The translations under genes and the position numbers were made by a program. Of a stretch of DNA of 64,000 nt, positions 25,894 to 34,925 are shown one piece after another. The notes under the pieces were generated by a model that was given only the letters and a program-made list of their open reading frames with translations, had not been told where the DNA came from and ran no database searches. This DNA is from Micromonospora tarapacensis (GTDB lineage: Bacteria > Actinomycetota > Actinomycetes > Mycobacteriales > Micromonosporaceae). Location: the NCBI RefSeq assembly GCF_019697375.1, contig NZ_JAHCDI010000004.1, positions 4,265,324 to 4,329,323 on the forward strand, written 5' to 3'. How positions within the stretch are numbered: the first letter of the stretch is position 1; every line of letters starts with the position of its first letter.

Positions 25894-27864
25894 CTAGGGC
25901 GTGGGGCGGTGTCGGGCCAGGGTGGCGAATGCGGTCAGGGACTCGGGATTGGCGAGGGCGCCCTTGGCGGCAGCCCGGTCGACCGGGGTGCCGGTGAGGA
26001 TCTTCTTCACCGGCACCTCCAGCTTCTTCGCCGACAGGGTGCGTGGGACCGCGCGGACCTGGTGGATCTCGTCAGGGACGTGCCGGGGTGACAACGCGGT
26101 ACGCAGCTCGCGACAGATCTTCTTCCGCAGCTCGTCGCCGAGGGACAGTCCCTCGGCGAGCACCACGAAAAGCAGCAGCTCACCAGCGCCACCCTCGTCG
26201 TCCTCCAGGTGCACCACCACCGAGTCGACGACCTCGTCCAGACCTTCCACGACCGAGTAGAACTCGGCGGTGCCGAGCCGCACGCCGCCCCGGTTGAGGG
26301 TGGCGTCGGAGCGGCCGGTGATGACGCACCCGCCCCGGGAGCTGATGGTGATCCAGTCCCCGTGCCGCCACACCCCGGGATACACGTCGAAGTACGCCTC
26401 CCGGTAGCGCACGCCCTCCGGGTCGTTCCAGAAGCCCACGGGCATGCTCGGCATCGGCTCGGTGATCACCAGCTCGCCCAGTTCACCGATCACCGCGGTG
26501 CCGTCCGCCGAGCGGGCCTCAACCTTGGCGCCCAGGGCCCGGCAGGTGATCTCACCGGCGTGCACCGGCAGCAGCGGGACACCACCGACGAAACCGGTGC
26601 AGACGTCGGTGCCGCCGGAGAGCGACTGGAGCTGCAGGTTACCGCCCACCGCGTCGTACACCCAGGTGAAGCCCTCGGCGGGCAGTGGTGCGCCGGTGGA
26701 GCCGAGCCCGCGCAGCGCGGAGAGGTCGGCGATCTCACGCGGGACCAGCCCGGCCTTGCGGCAGGCCAGCAGGAACGGCGCGGAGGTGCCGAAGTACGTG
26801 GTGCCGGTCTGCTCGGCCAGCCGCCACATCGCGCCCAGGTCGGGGTGGCCGGGGTTGCCGTCGAACAGCACGATCGCCGCGCCCACCGCCGGCCCGGAGA
26901 CCAGGAAGTTCCACATCATCCAGCCGGTGGTGGTGAACCAGAAGAAGCGGTCCGTCGGGCCCAGGTCGTGATGCAGGGCGAGCATCTTCAGGTGCTCCAG
27001 CAGGATGCCGCCGTGTCCGTGCACGATGGGCTTGGGCAGCCCGGTGGTGCCGGAGGAGTAGAGCACGTACAGCGGATGGCCGAACGGCACCGGGGTGAAG
27101 CCCAGCGGTTCGTCGGTCTCGGCCGCCAGCGCCGCCCAGGCGAGCGCCTCGTCGGGCAGCGAACCGTCGGGGTCGAGGTAGGGGATCGAGACGGTGTGCC
27201 GCAGCGACGGCAGCGCGGCCCGGATCGCGGCCACCTCGGCGCGCCGGTCCACCGGCTTGTCGCCGTAGCGGTAGCCGTCGACGGCGACCAGGATCTTCGG
27301 CTCGATCTGCTGCCACCGGTCGGTCACGCTGCGGGTGCCGAACTCCGGCGCGCAGGAGGAGAAGATGGCACCGAGGCTGGCGGTGGCCAGCATCAGCACG
27401 TACGTCTCCGGGATGTTCGGCGCGTACGCGGCCACCCGGTCGCCGGTGGTGACGCCGAGCCGGCGCAGCCCGGCGGCGACCCGGCGGACCTGCTCGCGCA
27501 GCTGCCCGGCGGTGAGGGTGACCGGAGGCCGGGTCTGCCCGTGCGCCACGACCACCGGCTCGTCGTCGGCCCGGCCCGGCATCCGCAGCACGTTCTCGGC
27601 ATAGTTCAGGGTGGCGCCGGGGAACCATCGGGCGCCCGGCATCTCCCGCTCGGCCAGAGTGGCGGTCGGCGGGGTGTGCGCGACGACGCCGAAGTGGTCC
27701 CAGATCGACCGCCAGAAGGCGTCCAGGTCGGTGACCGACCACCGCCACAGCGCGTCGTAGTCGGCGAACGTCAGCCCCCGATGCTCGGCGAGCCAACGCA
27801 GGTAAGCCCCGATCCGTGACCGCTGGAGCACGTCCGCCGGTGGCGTCCACAGCACGTCCGTCAC
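25894..27864 (-). CDS. Acetoacetate-CoA ligase
   Basis: 656 aa from GTG 27864, supported by GGAGGAG about eight bases upstream. It is an ANL-superfamily enzyme with P-loop YSSGTTGLPKPIVHGHGG, the SLSGGTDVCTGFVGG region and C-terminal GRSDATLNRGGVRLGTAEFYSVVE with catalytic lysine in RTLSAKKLEVPVKKIL. The N-terminus WRWSVTDLDAFWRSIWDHFGV and overall length match acetoacetyl-CoA synthetase (activation of acetoacetate with ATP and CoA) rather than acetyl-CoA synthetase. Confidence 0.88.
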   Translation of the reverse strand: MTDVLWTPPADVLQRSRIGAYLRWLAEHRGLTFADYDALWRWSVTDLDAFWRSIWDHFGVVAHTPPTATLAEREMPGARWFPGATLNYAENVLRMPGRADDEPVVVAHGQTRPPVTLTAGQLREQVRRVAAGLRRLGVTTGDRVAAYAPNIPETYVLMLATASLGAIFSSCAPEFGTRSVTDRWQQIEPKILVAVDGYRYGDKPVDRRAEVAAIRAALPSLRHTVSIPYLDPDGSLPDEALAWAALAAETDEPLGFTPVPFGHPLYVLYSSGTTGLPKPIVHGHGGILLEHLKMLALHHDLGPTDRFFWFTTTGWMMWNFLVSGPAVGAAIVLFDGNPGHPDLGAMWRLAEQTGTTYFGTSAPFLLACRKAGLVPREIADLSALRGLGSTGAPLPAEGFTWVYDAVGGNLQLQSLSGGTDVCTGFVGGVPLLPVHAGEITCRALGAKVEARSADGTAVIGELGELVITEPMPSMPVGFWNDPEGVRYREAYFDVYPGVWRHGDWITISSRGGCVITGRSDATLNRGGVRLGTAEFYSVVEGLDEVVDSVVVHLEDDEGGAGELLLFVVLAEGLSLGDELRKKICRELRTALSPRHVPDEIHQVRAVPRTLSAKKLEVPVKKILTGTPVDRAAAKGALANPESLTAFATLARHRPTP

Positions 27865-28065
27865 TGGTCCACTCCTCCCCTGGCCCGGCACGACGCTGTG
27901 CGGTGGGCCGTGGCGCCATCTTGCCCTACCTCGAAGCGCCATTCTCCGCACCCGAGCCCGGTGGGCGCATGTGCCCAACCCACATCCCCGAGCACTGACC
28001 GGTGTGGCCGTGACGCGGGAACGAGGCGCCCGGTCGACGCCCGAGCCAGGCCGCCGGGGCGGTCC

Positions 28066-28587
28066 TCAGGGCTCGCTGCGTGCCGCCTGGATCGCGCGGC
28101 GGCGGGCCAGCCGGTGGGCGCGACGGATCTCCGCCTCGCGCCAGCGTCGCTTGTCGTCCGGCGTCTCCGGCAGCACCGGCCGCACCGGCCGGGGCGCACC
28201 ACCCACCTCGACGCCGACGAAGACGAGGTACGCCGTCGCCACCCGCACCGGCAACTCGTCGGCCGAGTCCCAACGTTCGGCCATGACCCGTACGCCGACC
28301 TCCATCGAGGTCTGCCCGGTCCAGTTCACCTGGGCGTACGCGTGCACCAGATCACCCACCCGGACCGCCTCGGAGAAGACGATCTCGTCGATCGCGGCGG
28401 TCACCGCCGTACCGCCACTGTGCCGTGCCGCCGCCGCACCGGCCACGTCGTCGACGAACTTCATCAGCACCCCGCCGTGCACCGTTCCGTACAGGTTGAC
28501 GTCGACTGCCGTCATGATCCGACTGAGGGTTACCCGGGAGTACGAGGTCGGCTTGCCCGGCAGGGCGGTGGCGGGGTGCTCGGTCAT
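28066..28587 (-). CDS. Hotdog-fold acyl-CoA thioesterase (YciA/BACH type)
   Basis: 173 aa. The family signature spans SRIMTAVDVNLYGTVHGGVLMKFVDDVAGAAAARHSGG (residues about 22-60), with the catalytic-region Asn and Asp, followed by the hotdog core ending YLVFVGVE. It hydrolyses acyl-CoA esters. The basic C-terminus (RRWREAEIRRAHRLARRRA) is common in actinobacterial members. It lies about 200 bases from the acetoacetyl-CoA ligase on the same strand. Confidence 0.9.
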   Translation of the reverse strand: MTEHPATALPGKPTSYSRVTLSRIMTAVDVNLYGTVHGGVLMKFVDDVAGAAAARHSGGTAVTAAIDEIVFSEAVRVGDLVHAYAQVNWTGQTSMEVGVRVMAERWDSADELPVRVATAYLVFVGVEVGGAPRPVRPVLPETPDDKRRWREAEIRRAHRLARRRAIQAARSEP

Positions 28588-28610
28588 GTCGGAAACGGTA
28601 CGGTGCGCGG

Positions 28611-29264
28611 ATGCGACATCTGTGGAGCTTCCTCGCAGGGCTGGTGGTGGTGCCGGTCACCTGGGTGCTGGTCGCCCTGGGGCAGGACGGGTCGACCAGC
28701 ACCGTCGACCGGTGGGTCGAGATCGGCACATCCAACACGGCCAACCTCATCGAACCGGCCGTTTACCTCGCTGTCGGCGGCATCGTGCTGGGCCTGCTCG
28801 GCACGCTGCGCATCTCACCGCTCGGTCCGCTGGTGGCCGGGCTGCTGCTGGTCACCCCGTACGTCGGACTCTTCATCGCGCCGTTTCGGGTACGCGAACG
28901 CATCCCGTCCGGGTGGGAGTTCCTCGGCGACCCGCTGCCACTGGGGTTGCCCGTGGAGAACGGAACGCTCTTCCTGATCGGCGCGCTGCTGCTGGTCGCG
29001 ACGTTCAGCGGGCAACGCTGGCGGCGCTGGCCGGCTCCGGTGACCGAGCCGGCGCCGGCGATGACCGACGGACCGGCCACCGACCCGACGCTGACCGAGT
29101 GGCCGTCGGCCGGGTCGGCGGAAGGGGAGACCGAGCCGCTGAGCCTGGGCTATCCGGATCCGGACCAGACGCCGACCGAGCCGCTGCCCCGCCGTACCGG
29201 AGGTGGGTCGCCCTGGTCGGCGCCGCCGGGCAACCTGCCCCGGCGCGACGACGCCGCCAGCTGA
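28611..29264 (+). CDS. Predicted membrane protein
   Basis: 217 aa. Four hydrophobic segments lie in the first 135 residues (LWSFLAGLVVVPVTWVLVAL; AVYLAVGGIVLGLLGTL; LVAGLLLVTPYVGLFIA; LFLIGALLLVATF). An acidic/Pro-rich cytoplasmic tail follows, with EPLSLGYPDPDQTPTEPLPRR. There is no recognised domain. It is divergent from the thioesterase and is followed by a strong hairpin. Confidence 0.7.
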   Translation: MRHLWSFLAGLVVVPVTWVLVALGQDGSTSTVDRWVEIGTSNTANLIEPAVYLAVGGIVLGLLGTLRISPLGPLVAGLLLVTPYVGLFIAPFRVRERIPSGWEFLGDPLPLGLPVENGTLFLIGALLLVATFSGQRWRRWPAPVTEPAPAMTDGPATDPTLTEWPSAGSAEGETEPLSLGYPDPDQTPTEPLPRRTGGGSPWSAPPGNLPRRDDAAS

Positions 29265-29278
29265 CCCGGCAACCCGAT

Positions 29279-29316
29279 CGTCGTCTCCGCCCGGCGTCCG
29301 CCGGGCGGAGACGACG
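29279..29316. terminator. 17-bp stem hairpin
   Basis: Perfect inverted repeat 29279-29295 / 29300-29316 with loop GTCC, 15 bases after the membrane protein stop. It marks the boundary between core genes and the accessory island to the right. Confidence 0.75.
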
Positions 29317-29537
29317 GTGGCGTCCCGAGACCGGCAGTGTCACCAGCACGCCGGTGCGGGGTCCAGGACACCGCGTCAACCGGTCACAGTTCGATCAGGT
29401 CCGCGATGCGGTCAGCGATCGTGAGAGCCGTCAGGTGCGTGTTGGCTCTGATCTGCGTCGACAGATGGTCGGTCAACCCCTGACCGGACTCCGGGCAGGC
29501 CGATCAGGAGTCTGGCTGGTGCGAGGGCCGGAAACGT

Positions 29538-31262
29538 TCACCGTGGCTGCGTCGGGAGAAGTGGCAGGCGACCGCTGGAGTACCGGCGGCGTACCTCCGA
29601 GCGGCGGACCTTACCGCTCGTCGTGACGGGGAGTGCCCCGTGTCGGACGAATTCCACGTCGGTGAGGTAGAGGTCGATTGAGCGTGCCACGGCTCGCTTC
29701 ACCGCGAGGGACAACCGCGCCAACCTCGGTGGCGAAGCGTCGACCTCCGCGGCGATCTCCGCGATGAGCCGGACCTTCGAGACCTCGCCGGTGTCGCCAG
29801 CGGTTTCCTCGACGAAGGCCGCGACCCGGCCACCGCGAACCTCGGGCACCGCCAGACACGCTGCCGCGATGTCCTCGGCGAAGTAGTTGCGACCGTTCAG
29901 GACGAGTGTGTCATCAACCCGCCCGAGCACGAAAAGCTGGCCATCCCAGAGAAAGCCCAGGTCACCGGTGGCGTACCAGTCATCGGCCGCGACCCGGTTC
30001 GGTCGCACGGTGCCGTCCGAATCCCAGTACCCGGGGGACATCTGAGGCCCCTGCACCAGCACCTGTCCGATGTGCCCCTGCGTCTCCTGTCCGCTGATTC
30101 GCACCTCAGTCCCCGGAAGGGGGGTACCGGACGCGAGCAGCCACACCGTGCTGGCCGGTTCGGCAGCGTGCTCCGCGCGCACGACCTGACCGCCGTTGAG
30201 CGCGTCACGCCGCACCGCGATACGCCGCGGGCGTTCCGTCGGCGTACACGTCGTGACAGTAAGTGTCGCCTCGGCCAGGCCGTACGAGGGGCAGAACGCC
30301 GTCCTGGCGAACCTCGCCGGGGCGAAATGTTCGGTGAAGCGGTCCTCCGTACTGGATCGGACCACTTCGCCCGCATTACGCGCCACTCGCCAGCGCTGGA
30401 GGTCCAGGCGTTCTACCAGCTCCGACGACACCTTCCGGACGCACAATTCGTATCCGAAGTTCGGCGAGCTGGCCAGGGTGCCGCCGCACTCGTCGATCGC
30501 TGTCAGCCAGCTCATCGGTTCGCGGACGAAGTCCTCGGGTCGCAGCAGGACGGTGCCGTACCCGCTGTACAACGGGCGCAGCACCGCCGTCACCAGCCCC
30601 ATGTCGTGGTATAGCGGCACCCAGGAGACCGCCACGTCGGCCGGGGACTCCTGGTAGGCGGCCGCAGCCTGCCCGCACTGTGCCCGCAGCGCATCCTCGC
30701 GGACCACCACGCCTCGTGGATTCCCGGTAGATCCGGAGGTGAACTGCAGCAGTGCGACCGCATCGGGATGGTATGTCCGCCGCGGAGCAACCGCCGCCGC
30801 GCAGTGATCGGCAATGACCTCGGTGGTACCGATGACGCGGCATCGGTCATCCAGCTCGGACACCAGGCGAGCGACCTCCGCGACGTCGGCGTCCGCGGTG
30901 ACTATCATCGCCGGTCGGCATGCCCGGATCATCCCGAGCAGGCGTCCCCGATGCGTCTCGGCGCGTCTGCCGGCCGGCGGCGGCGCAGGAACGGCGATGG
31001 CCCCGGCACCGCCACACGCCACGAGGAGGATCACGAAGGCCGCCTCGTTGGGGACCGCGATGATCACCCGATCGCCCTGGGCGACGCCGTTGTCGGCCAG
31101 GCCGGTGCAGGCCTGTCCGGCACGCTGAAGGAGCGTCGCCCAGTCGAGCCGCTCGGTAGGACCACCATCACGCCAGGTGACCACCGCCGTCGATGTCGGA
31201 CTGCGACCGGCATGTCGCTCGACCCACTGGTACGGCGTCTGACCGGTAACGGTGTCGCTCAT
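29538..31262 (-). CDS. Fatty-acyl-AMP ligase-like adenylating enzyme
   Basis: 574 aa ANL-superfamily enzyme. The P-loop is LLQFTSGSTGNPRGVVV (about residue 168), then VSWVPLYHDMGLV and C-terminal GRVDDTLVLNGRNYFAEDIAAACLAVP with the late lysine in TTSGKVRRSEV. HDMGL and NGRNYFAEDIE-type motifs are characteristic of FAALs, which adenylate a fatty or aryl acid and pass it to a carrier protein rather than CoA. The next gene encodes a carrier protein (ATGA overlap), the likely acceptor. It is the last gene of a minus-strand operon of five. Confidence 0.85.
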   Translation of the reverse strand: MSDTVTGQTPYQWVERHAGRSPTSTAVVTWRDGGPTERLDWATLLQRAGQACTGLADNGVAQGDRVIIAVPNEAAFVILLVACGGAGAIAVPAPPPAGRRAETHRGRLLGMIRACRPAMIVTADADVAEVARLVSELDDRCRVIGTTEVIADHCAAAVAPRRTYHPDAVALLQFTSGSTGNPRGVVVREDALRAQCGQAAAAYQESPADVAVSWVPLYHDMGLVTAVLRPLYSGYGTVLLRPEDFVREPMSWLTAIDECGGTLASSPNFGYELCVRKVSSELVERLDLQRWRVARNAGEVVRSSTEDRFTEHFAPARFARTAFCPSYGLAEATLTVTTCTPTERPRRIAVRRDALNGGQVVRAEHAAEPASTVWLLASGTPLPGTEVRISGQETQGHIGQVLVQGPQMSPGYWDSDGTVRPNRVAADDWYATGDLGFLWDGQLFVLGRVDDTLVLNGRNYFAEDIAAACLAVPEVRGGRVAAFVEETAGDTGEVSKVRLIAEIAAEVDASPPRLARLSLAVKRAVARSIDLYLTDVEFVRHGALPVTTSGKVRRSEVRRRYSSGRLPLLPTQPR

Positions 31263-31534
31263 GACCCGGCTCGGGTCGAATTCCTCGCCGACAACGACTC
31301 CCCAATCGTCGTCGCGAACCCTGCGAAGTCGTCGGCCTCAAGGATCGCGTCAAGATCAGCATCGACGCCGAGGCGATCCGCGAGCCGGGCGGTGAGTTCC
31401 AACGCGTGCAGCGAATCACCCTGCAGGTCGAAGAAGTTGTCGGTCGCCTTGACCGGTTTCCCGAACACCTCGGTCGCGGCGACAAGAACCTCAGCGAGCA
31501 GGGCCTCGGGGGGCAGGGTCTCACCGCTCGGCAC
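31259..31534 (-). CDS. Stand-alone acyl/peptidyl carrier protein
   Basis: 91 aa. The phosphopantetheine serine is in LQGDSLHALELTARL (about residue 41), preceded by VKATDNFFDLQG and followed by helix DLDAILEADDFAGFATTI. The start is GTG 31534 with GGGAG upstream, inside the end of the preceding gene (14-base overlap). It is the probable partner of the adjacent adenylating enzyme. Confidence 0.88.
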   Translation of the reverse strand: MPSGETLPPEALLAEVLVAATEVFGKPVKATDNFFDLQGDSLHALELTARLADRLGVDADLDAILEADDFAGFATTIGESLSARNSTRAGS

Positions 31535-32135
31535 CGTCAGCTCCCAACCGCCTCACGGCATCGTCGCCCACGGCTTCGGCCTCGACCACCGCCATGACTT
31601 CGTCGTACCAATCCAGATGTTCGGCAGCCGCCGACTCGTCCCGCAGATACCACTTGTCGGACTGGGCAACGCCGAGGTCCTGCGCGACCTCACGCAGCAG
31701 CCGGAGGCTGTCCGCCCACGCACGGATGGTCGCCCCTCGGGATCCGACCGAGGTGACGCCGAGCCTCTCGCCGCAGAAGTCCAGCGTACGGTGAATATCG
31801 GCGACGAGTTCCGCAGCGTCGGTCGGTGCGGCGCGCAACCGCATCTCCCACACCTCAGCCGCACGATCGCCACTGACCCCTTCCAACGCCTCCAGGACGG
31901 CGATGGTGTGCTCGACGATGTCGTACGACTCGAGGTAGGGCACGCCGTTCTCACGTAGGAACAACTCGGCCGACAGGATGAGGACCTCCTGGCGCGCCCG
32001 CCACGCCAGCTCGAGCTGTCCGGCGCTGAGACCACCGTCCAGGTCGAACGCCTGCGTCATGACATCCAGGTGGAGGCCATTCACGCGCCGGGCGCTCCGG
32101 AGCCAGTCGACGAGCCGATCAGTCTTGACCTGCAT
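31521..32135 (-). CDS. Unknown helical protein, partner of a nucleotidyltransferase-fold gene
   Basis: 204 aa from ATG 32135. I do not recognise a family. It is strongly alpha-helical and acidic, with segments such as ELAWRARQEVLILSAELFLRENGV, IVEHTIAVLEALEGV and EYDEVMAVVEAEAV-like stretches. It lies two bases downstream of the nucleotidyltransferase-fold gene and overlaps the carrier-protein gene. A HEPN-like role is possible by analogy with MNT/HEPN pairs, but no RX4-6H motif is evident. It could equally be a small accessory protein of the assembly line. Confidence 0.6.
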   Translation of the reverse strand: MQVKTDRLVDWLRSARRVNGLHLDVMTQAFDLDGGLSAGQLELAWRARQEVLILSAELFLRENGVPYLESYDIVEHTIAVLEALEGVSGDRAAEVWEMRLRAAPTDAAELVADIHRTLDFCGERLGVTSVGSRGATIRAWADSLRLLREVAQDLGVAQSDKWYLRDESAAAEHLDWYDEVMAVVEAEAVGDDAVRRLGADGAER

Positions 32136-32137
32136 GA

Positions 32138-33151
32138 TCACACCCCTTCCCCGGCGCCGGCTTCCAGGAAGCCGGCCGACCGCAGCGGTGACATGAGGAT
32201 CCACGCTCCGACCCGGACCTCCAGGACCGGCACCGACAGTTTCTCGGCGACGTCCTCGGTGGCCTGGGCCCAGGACGATCCGGCAGCGAGGCGCCGGCTG
32301 ATCTCCGAGGCCACCCCGCGCGTCTGGGCGACCGACTCACCGGAGCGGATCAGGTAATCCGTCTCGGAACCACCCACATGCCGGACTCGGTCCGCCAACC
32401 GGTACGACCGCTCGTGCAGAGCAGCGATCAGCTCGGGGGACAGATCGAGCTTCGCGCGCAGCTCCGACATGCTCGCCGCTACGTCCACCGATGGCCGCAA
32501 CCAGCCGTCGACCAGCTCGCGGTGCGCGTCCGATCCCCTCCTGAAGCGTCGTGCCGCCTTCTCACCGACCCACTTCAGCGACGGGTAGCCCTCCCCTTCG
32601 GCGGCCAGTGCGCTCGTCGCATACCAGAGCGCCGCCTCGTGCATGGAGAGTGCTGCCTGCCGGGACGGCCCGGTGGCCAGAAGACACGAGGCCCGGGCGA
32701 GATGTTCGAATGCCCTCAACAGCGCCCAGCGGGAGTACGCCAGACAGGCCTTCGGGCGCTGAAACGACCGGGACAGCTCCGCCACGTCGTCGTGAAGCAC
32801 CACAGGTATTCCGATGGACAGGCGGTAGTACCTGTCGAAATCCTGGCTCGACGTGGTCAGCAGTGACGTCCAGGTGTGGCCGTTGATCCGGTCCGCCACC
32901 GAGGCCAGATAGCCGACCGCGAGATGTTCGCAGTCCACGTAGCGCGACTTCCGCAGCCCGATCGATGTGCTCCGACGTAACGAGCGCTTCGGATTGACGA
33001 GGTAGAGGTCGATGTCCGAGTTCGCGTTGCCGAAGCCTTCAATGATCGAGCCGGTGGCGATGCACGACACGTCCGGTGGCAGCTTCGTGACGATCTGGTT
33101 GATCTCAGAGATCACCTCGGCCGGCACTCCCACGTCCTCAATGGTCTTCAT
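32138..33151 (-). CDS. Nucleotidyltransferase-fold protein
   Basis: 337 aa from ATG 33151. Residues 28-52 have the Pol-beta/MNT signature GSIIEGFGNANSDIDLYLV (Gly34-Ser35 and Asp46/Asp48), which binds NTP and two metals. A second half rich in helices (AYSRWALLRAFEHLARASCLL... PSLKWVGEKAARRFRR) resembles the C-terminal domain of antibiotic nucleotidyltransferases. It could adenylylate a small molecule, an amino acid or a protein. A protein of similar design occurs at 60194. The start overlaps the upstream C-domain-like gene by 14 bases. Confidence 0.75.
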   Translation of the reverse strand: MKTIEDVGVPAEVISEINQIVTKLPPDVSCIATGSIIEGFGNANSDIDLYLVNPKRSLRRSTSIGLRKSRYVDCEHLAVGYLASVADRINGHTWTSLLTTSSQDFDRYYRLSIGIPVVLHDDVAELSRSFQRPKACLAYSRWALLRAFEHLARASCLLATGPSRQAALSMHEAALWYATSALAAEGEGYPSLKWVGEKAARRFRRGSDAHRELVDGWLRPSVDVAASMSELRAKLDLSPELIAALHERSYRLADRVRHVGGSETDYLIRSGESVAQTRGVASEISRRLAAGSSWAQATEDVAEKLSVPVLEVRVGAWILMSPLRSAGFLEAGAGEGV

Positions 33152-34811
33152 CAGCAGCCTCTCGTGTCCGAAGGGTGAACCGATGCGGGCGCATGGCCAC
33201 CTTGCAGCCACGCAACGCCTCGATCACATCGGTGCCGGCCAGAGCACTGACGTCATAGCCGGGATCCGGGTCAGTCACCACCGCCACCAGGGCGGGCTGA
33301 TCACCGCGAGCGTCTACCTCGACCCTCAGCGATACTCCCGGCAGCGCAGCACGCAGCCGTGCCGCGGTGCTCGGCAGGTGAATCCAACTGTGGTCGATCT
33401 GGGCCCATTCATCGGTGGCGCGGAACGGCTCGATACCGGCCCTCATGCCGAGAGCCTCGACGCCGAGGTCGGGCAGCAGCGCCGCGGTGACGAGGACCGT
33501 CTCGAACGCTCGCAGCCAGCGTTCGGCCTCGTCGCGGGTCACATAGGCGGTGTCCACGAGGGTCCGCACCGCCAGCATGTCGTCGAGGCGATCCAGGTAG
33601 CAGAACAACGTGCTAGTGCTGCGCTCGTCGCCACCCTGCCACTGGATCGAGGTCCGACCACATTCCTCCGTGATCCGTGCCGCCGTCGGTGCGTCGACCG
33701 AGACCGCCGAGAAAAGCCGGCTGTTCAGCCAGTACGAGAGGTCCAGCGGAAAGCCTCGTTCAGCCTCCACACGTCTGCGCACATCGACGAGGCCCTGGTG
33801 GGGAAATCTTCCGGTCATCGTGGCCTGGCGGACCGCGCCGGCGGACCGCCGCAGCAGGGTGTCGAAGTCGCTGTCGTCGACCGTCACGCAAGCCGGAACG
33901 TCCTGGGTCAGGGTACCCACCACGGTTGCGAAGGCCCGATCGGCCCGGTTGCCGACGCAGATCTGCAGATGGCCGCGGGCCAACCCGCTCACCCGAGCCA
34001 GGATCAACGAGAGGACGCCGTAGCCGACCGCCGTCTCGCTGACACCGTGCCGTTCGGCGAGATGGCTCAGGCACCACGCACCGGCTGACGTCTTGATCTC
34101 GACGTACTGGTATCGGGGGCGAAGCGGTTCTCTCGGCAGCCGCGGCAGCATGCTCTGCGGCATCTTCGCGAGATTGAGTTCGTGCCGACGCAGCGCACGT
34201 GCGCCTTCCCGTTGCCCGGCCTCGCTGCTCTCCCAGTCGCTCACGTCGACCGGGTGGACCGCAACGGGCTCTTCGCCGGAGAAGGTGACGAACAGTTGAA
34301 GGATGTGGCGCAGGTGCCAGACCAGCCACCGGGCCCCGAGGAAGTCCGACGCGAGGTGACTGAGCGCGAACAGAAGGAAGGCCGGCCCTTCCCGGTCAGC
34401 CATGATGCTCATGCGAATGGGCAGGTCCTCGGTGCCGAACTCGGCCGCTGCCAACTCCGCTGCCGACTCCTCCGCCAAGGCGAAGGTAACCGTCTCGACG
34501 GTGACGATGGGAACGTGCACGACCCCCTCGGCCAGGACACGCTGCTGGTCTTTGGGTGCGTCCGGGTTGAAAAGGGTCCGAACCGACTCGGAAGCCTCCA
34601 TCATGGTCCGGATTCCGGACGCGACCTCCTCGGCCGTCACACCCGATCTGACTCGGCAGGCGAACCTGAGGTTGAGCCCGGTGTGATCGGGCCGGAGGTC
34701 TGCCATGAGCTGCGCTACCCGCTGCTGCCCCCAGGTCAGGTCAGCGGTCCGGCCCATCGGCGCGGAGAAGCGAATATCCACAAGCCTCCGTCCACAAGTT
34801 GCTGTGATCAT
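33138..34811 (-). CDS. Condensation-domain-like protein with altered active site
   Basis: 557 aa. VDIRFSAPMGRTADLTWGQQRVAQLM opens like an NRPS condensation domain, and ALSHLASDFLGARWLVWHL (His152, Asp156) stands where HHxxxDG is expected. The second His and the Asp are kept, while the first His is Ser and the Gly is Phe. The last 90 residues resemble the small C-terminal subdomain of an adenylating enzyme, without a clear active site. It may make an ester or amide from carrier-bound acyl groups, or be a non-catalytic partner. The start is uncertain: ATG 34811, or GTG 34781 with GGAGG close upstream. Confidence 0.7.
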   Translation of the reverse strand: MITATCGRRLVDIRFSAPMGRTADLTWGQQRVAQLMADLRPDHTGLNLRFACRVRSGVTAEEVASGIRTMMEASESVRTLFNPDAPKDQQRVLAEGVVHVPIVTVETVTFALAEESAAELAAAEFGTEDLPIRMSIMADREGPAFLLFALSHLASDFLGARWLVWHLRHILQLFVTFSGEEPVAVHPVDVSDWESSEAGQREGARALRRHELNLAKMPQSMLPRLPREPLRPRYQYVEIKTSAGAWCLSHLAERHGVSETAVGYGVLSLILARVSGLARGHLQICVGNRADRAFATVVGTLTQDVPACVTVDDSDFDTLLRRSAGAVRQATMTGRFPHQGLVDVRRRVEAERGFPLDLSYWLNSRLFSAVSVDAPTAARITEECGRTSIQWQGGDERSTSTLFCYLDRLDDMLAVRTLVDTAYVTRDEAERWLRAFETVLVTAALLPDLGVEALGMRAGIEPFRATDEWAQIDHSWIHLPSTAARLRAALPGVSLRVEVDARGDQPALVAVVTDPDPGYDVSALAGTDVIEALRGCKVAMRPHRFTLRTREAADEDH

Positions 34812-34925
34812 GCACGGCGGTCAGTGTAATAGAACCACCCTCTCGTATCCTGGGATCAACGGGCAGAAGTACGTCGAGCGCGATGCGGAGGTTTGAGAGT
34901 CTTGGCCTGACGATCAAAATCGTGC

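Noticed and set aside
26209..27819. 536-codon open frame antisense to the acetoacetyl-CoA ligase
   Set aside because: Shadow frame; the opposite strand has all ANL motifs.
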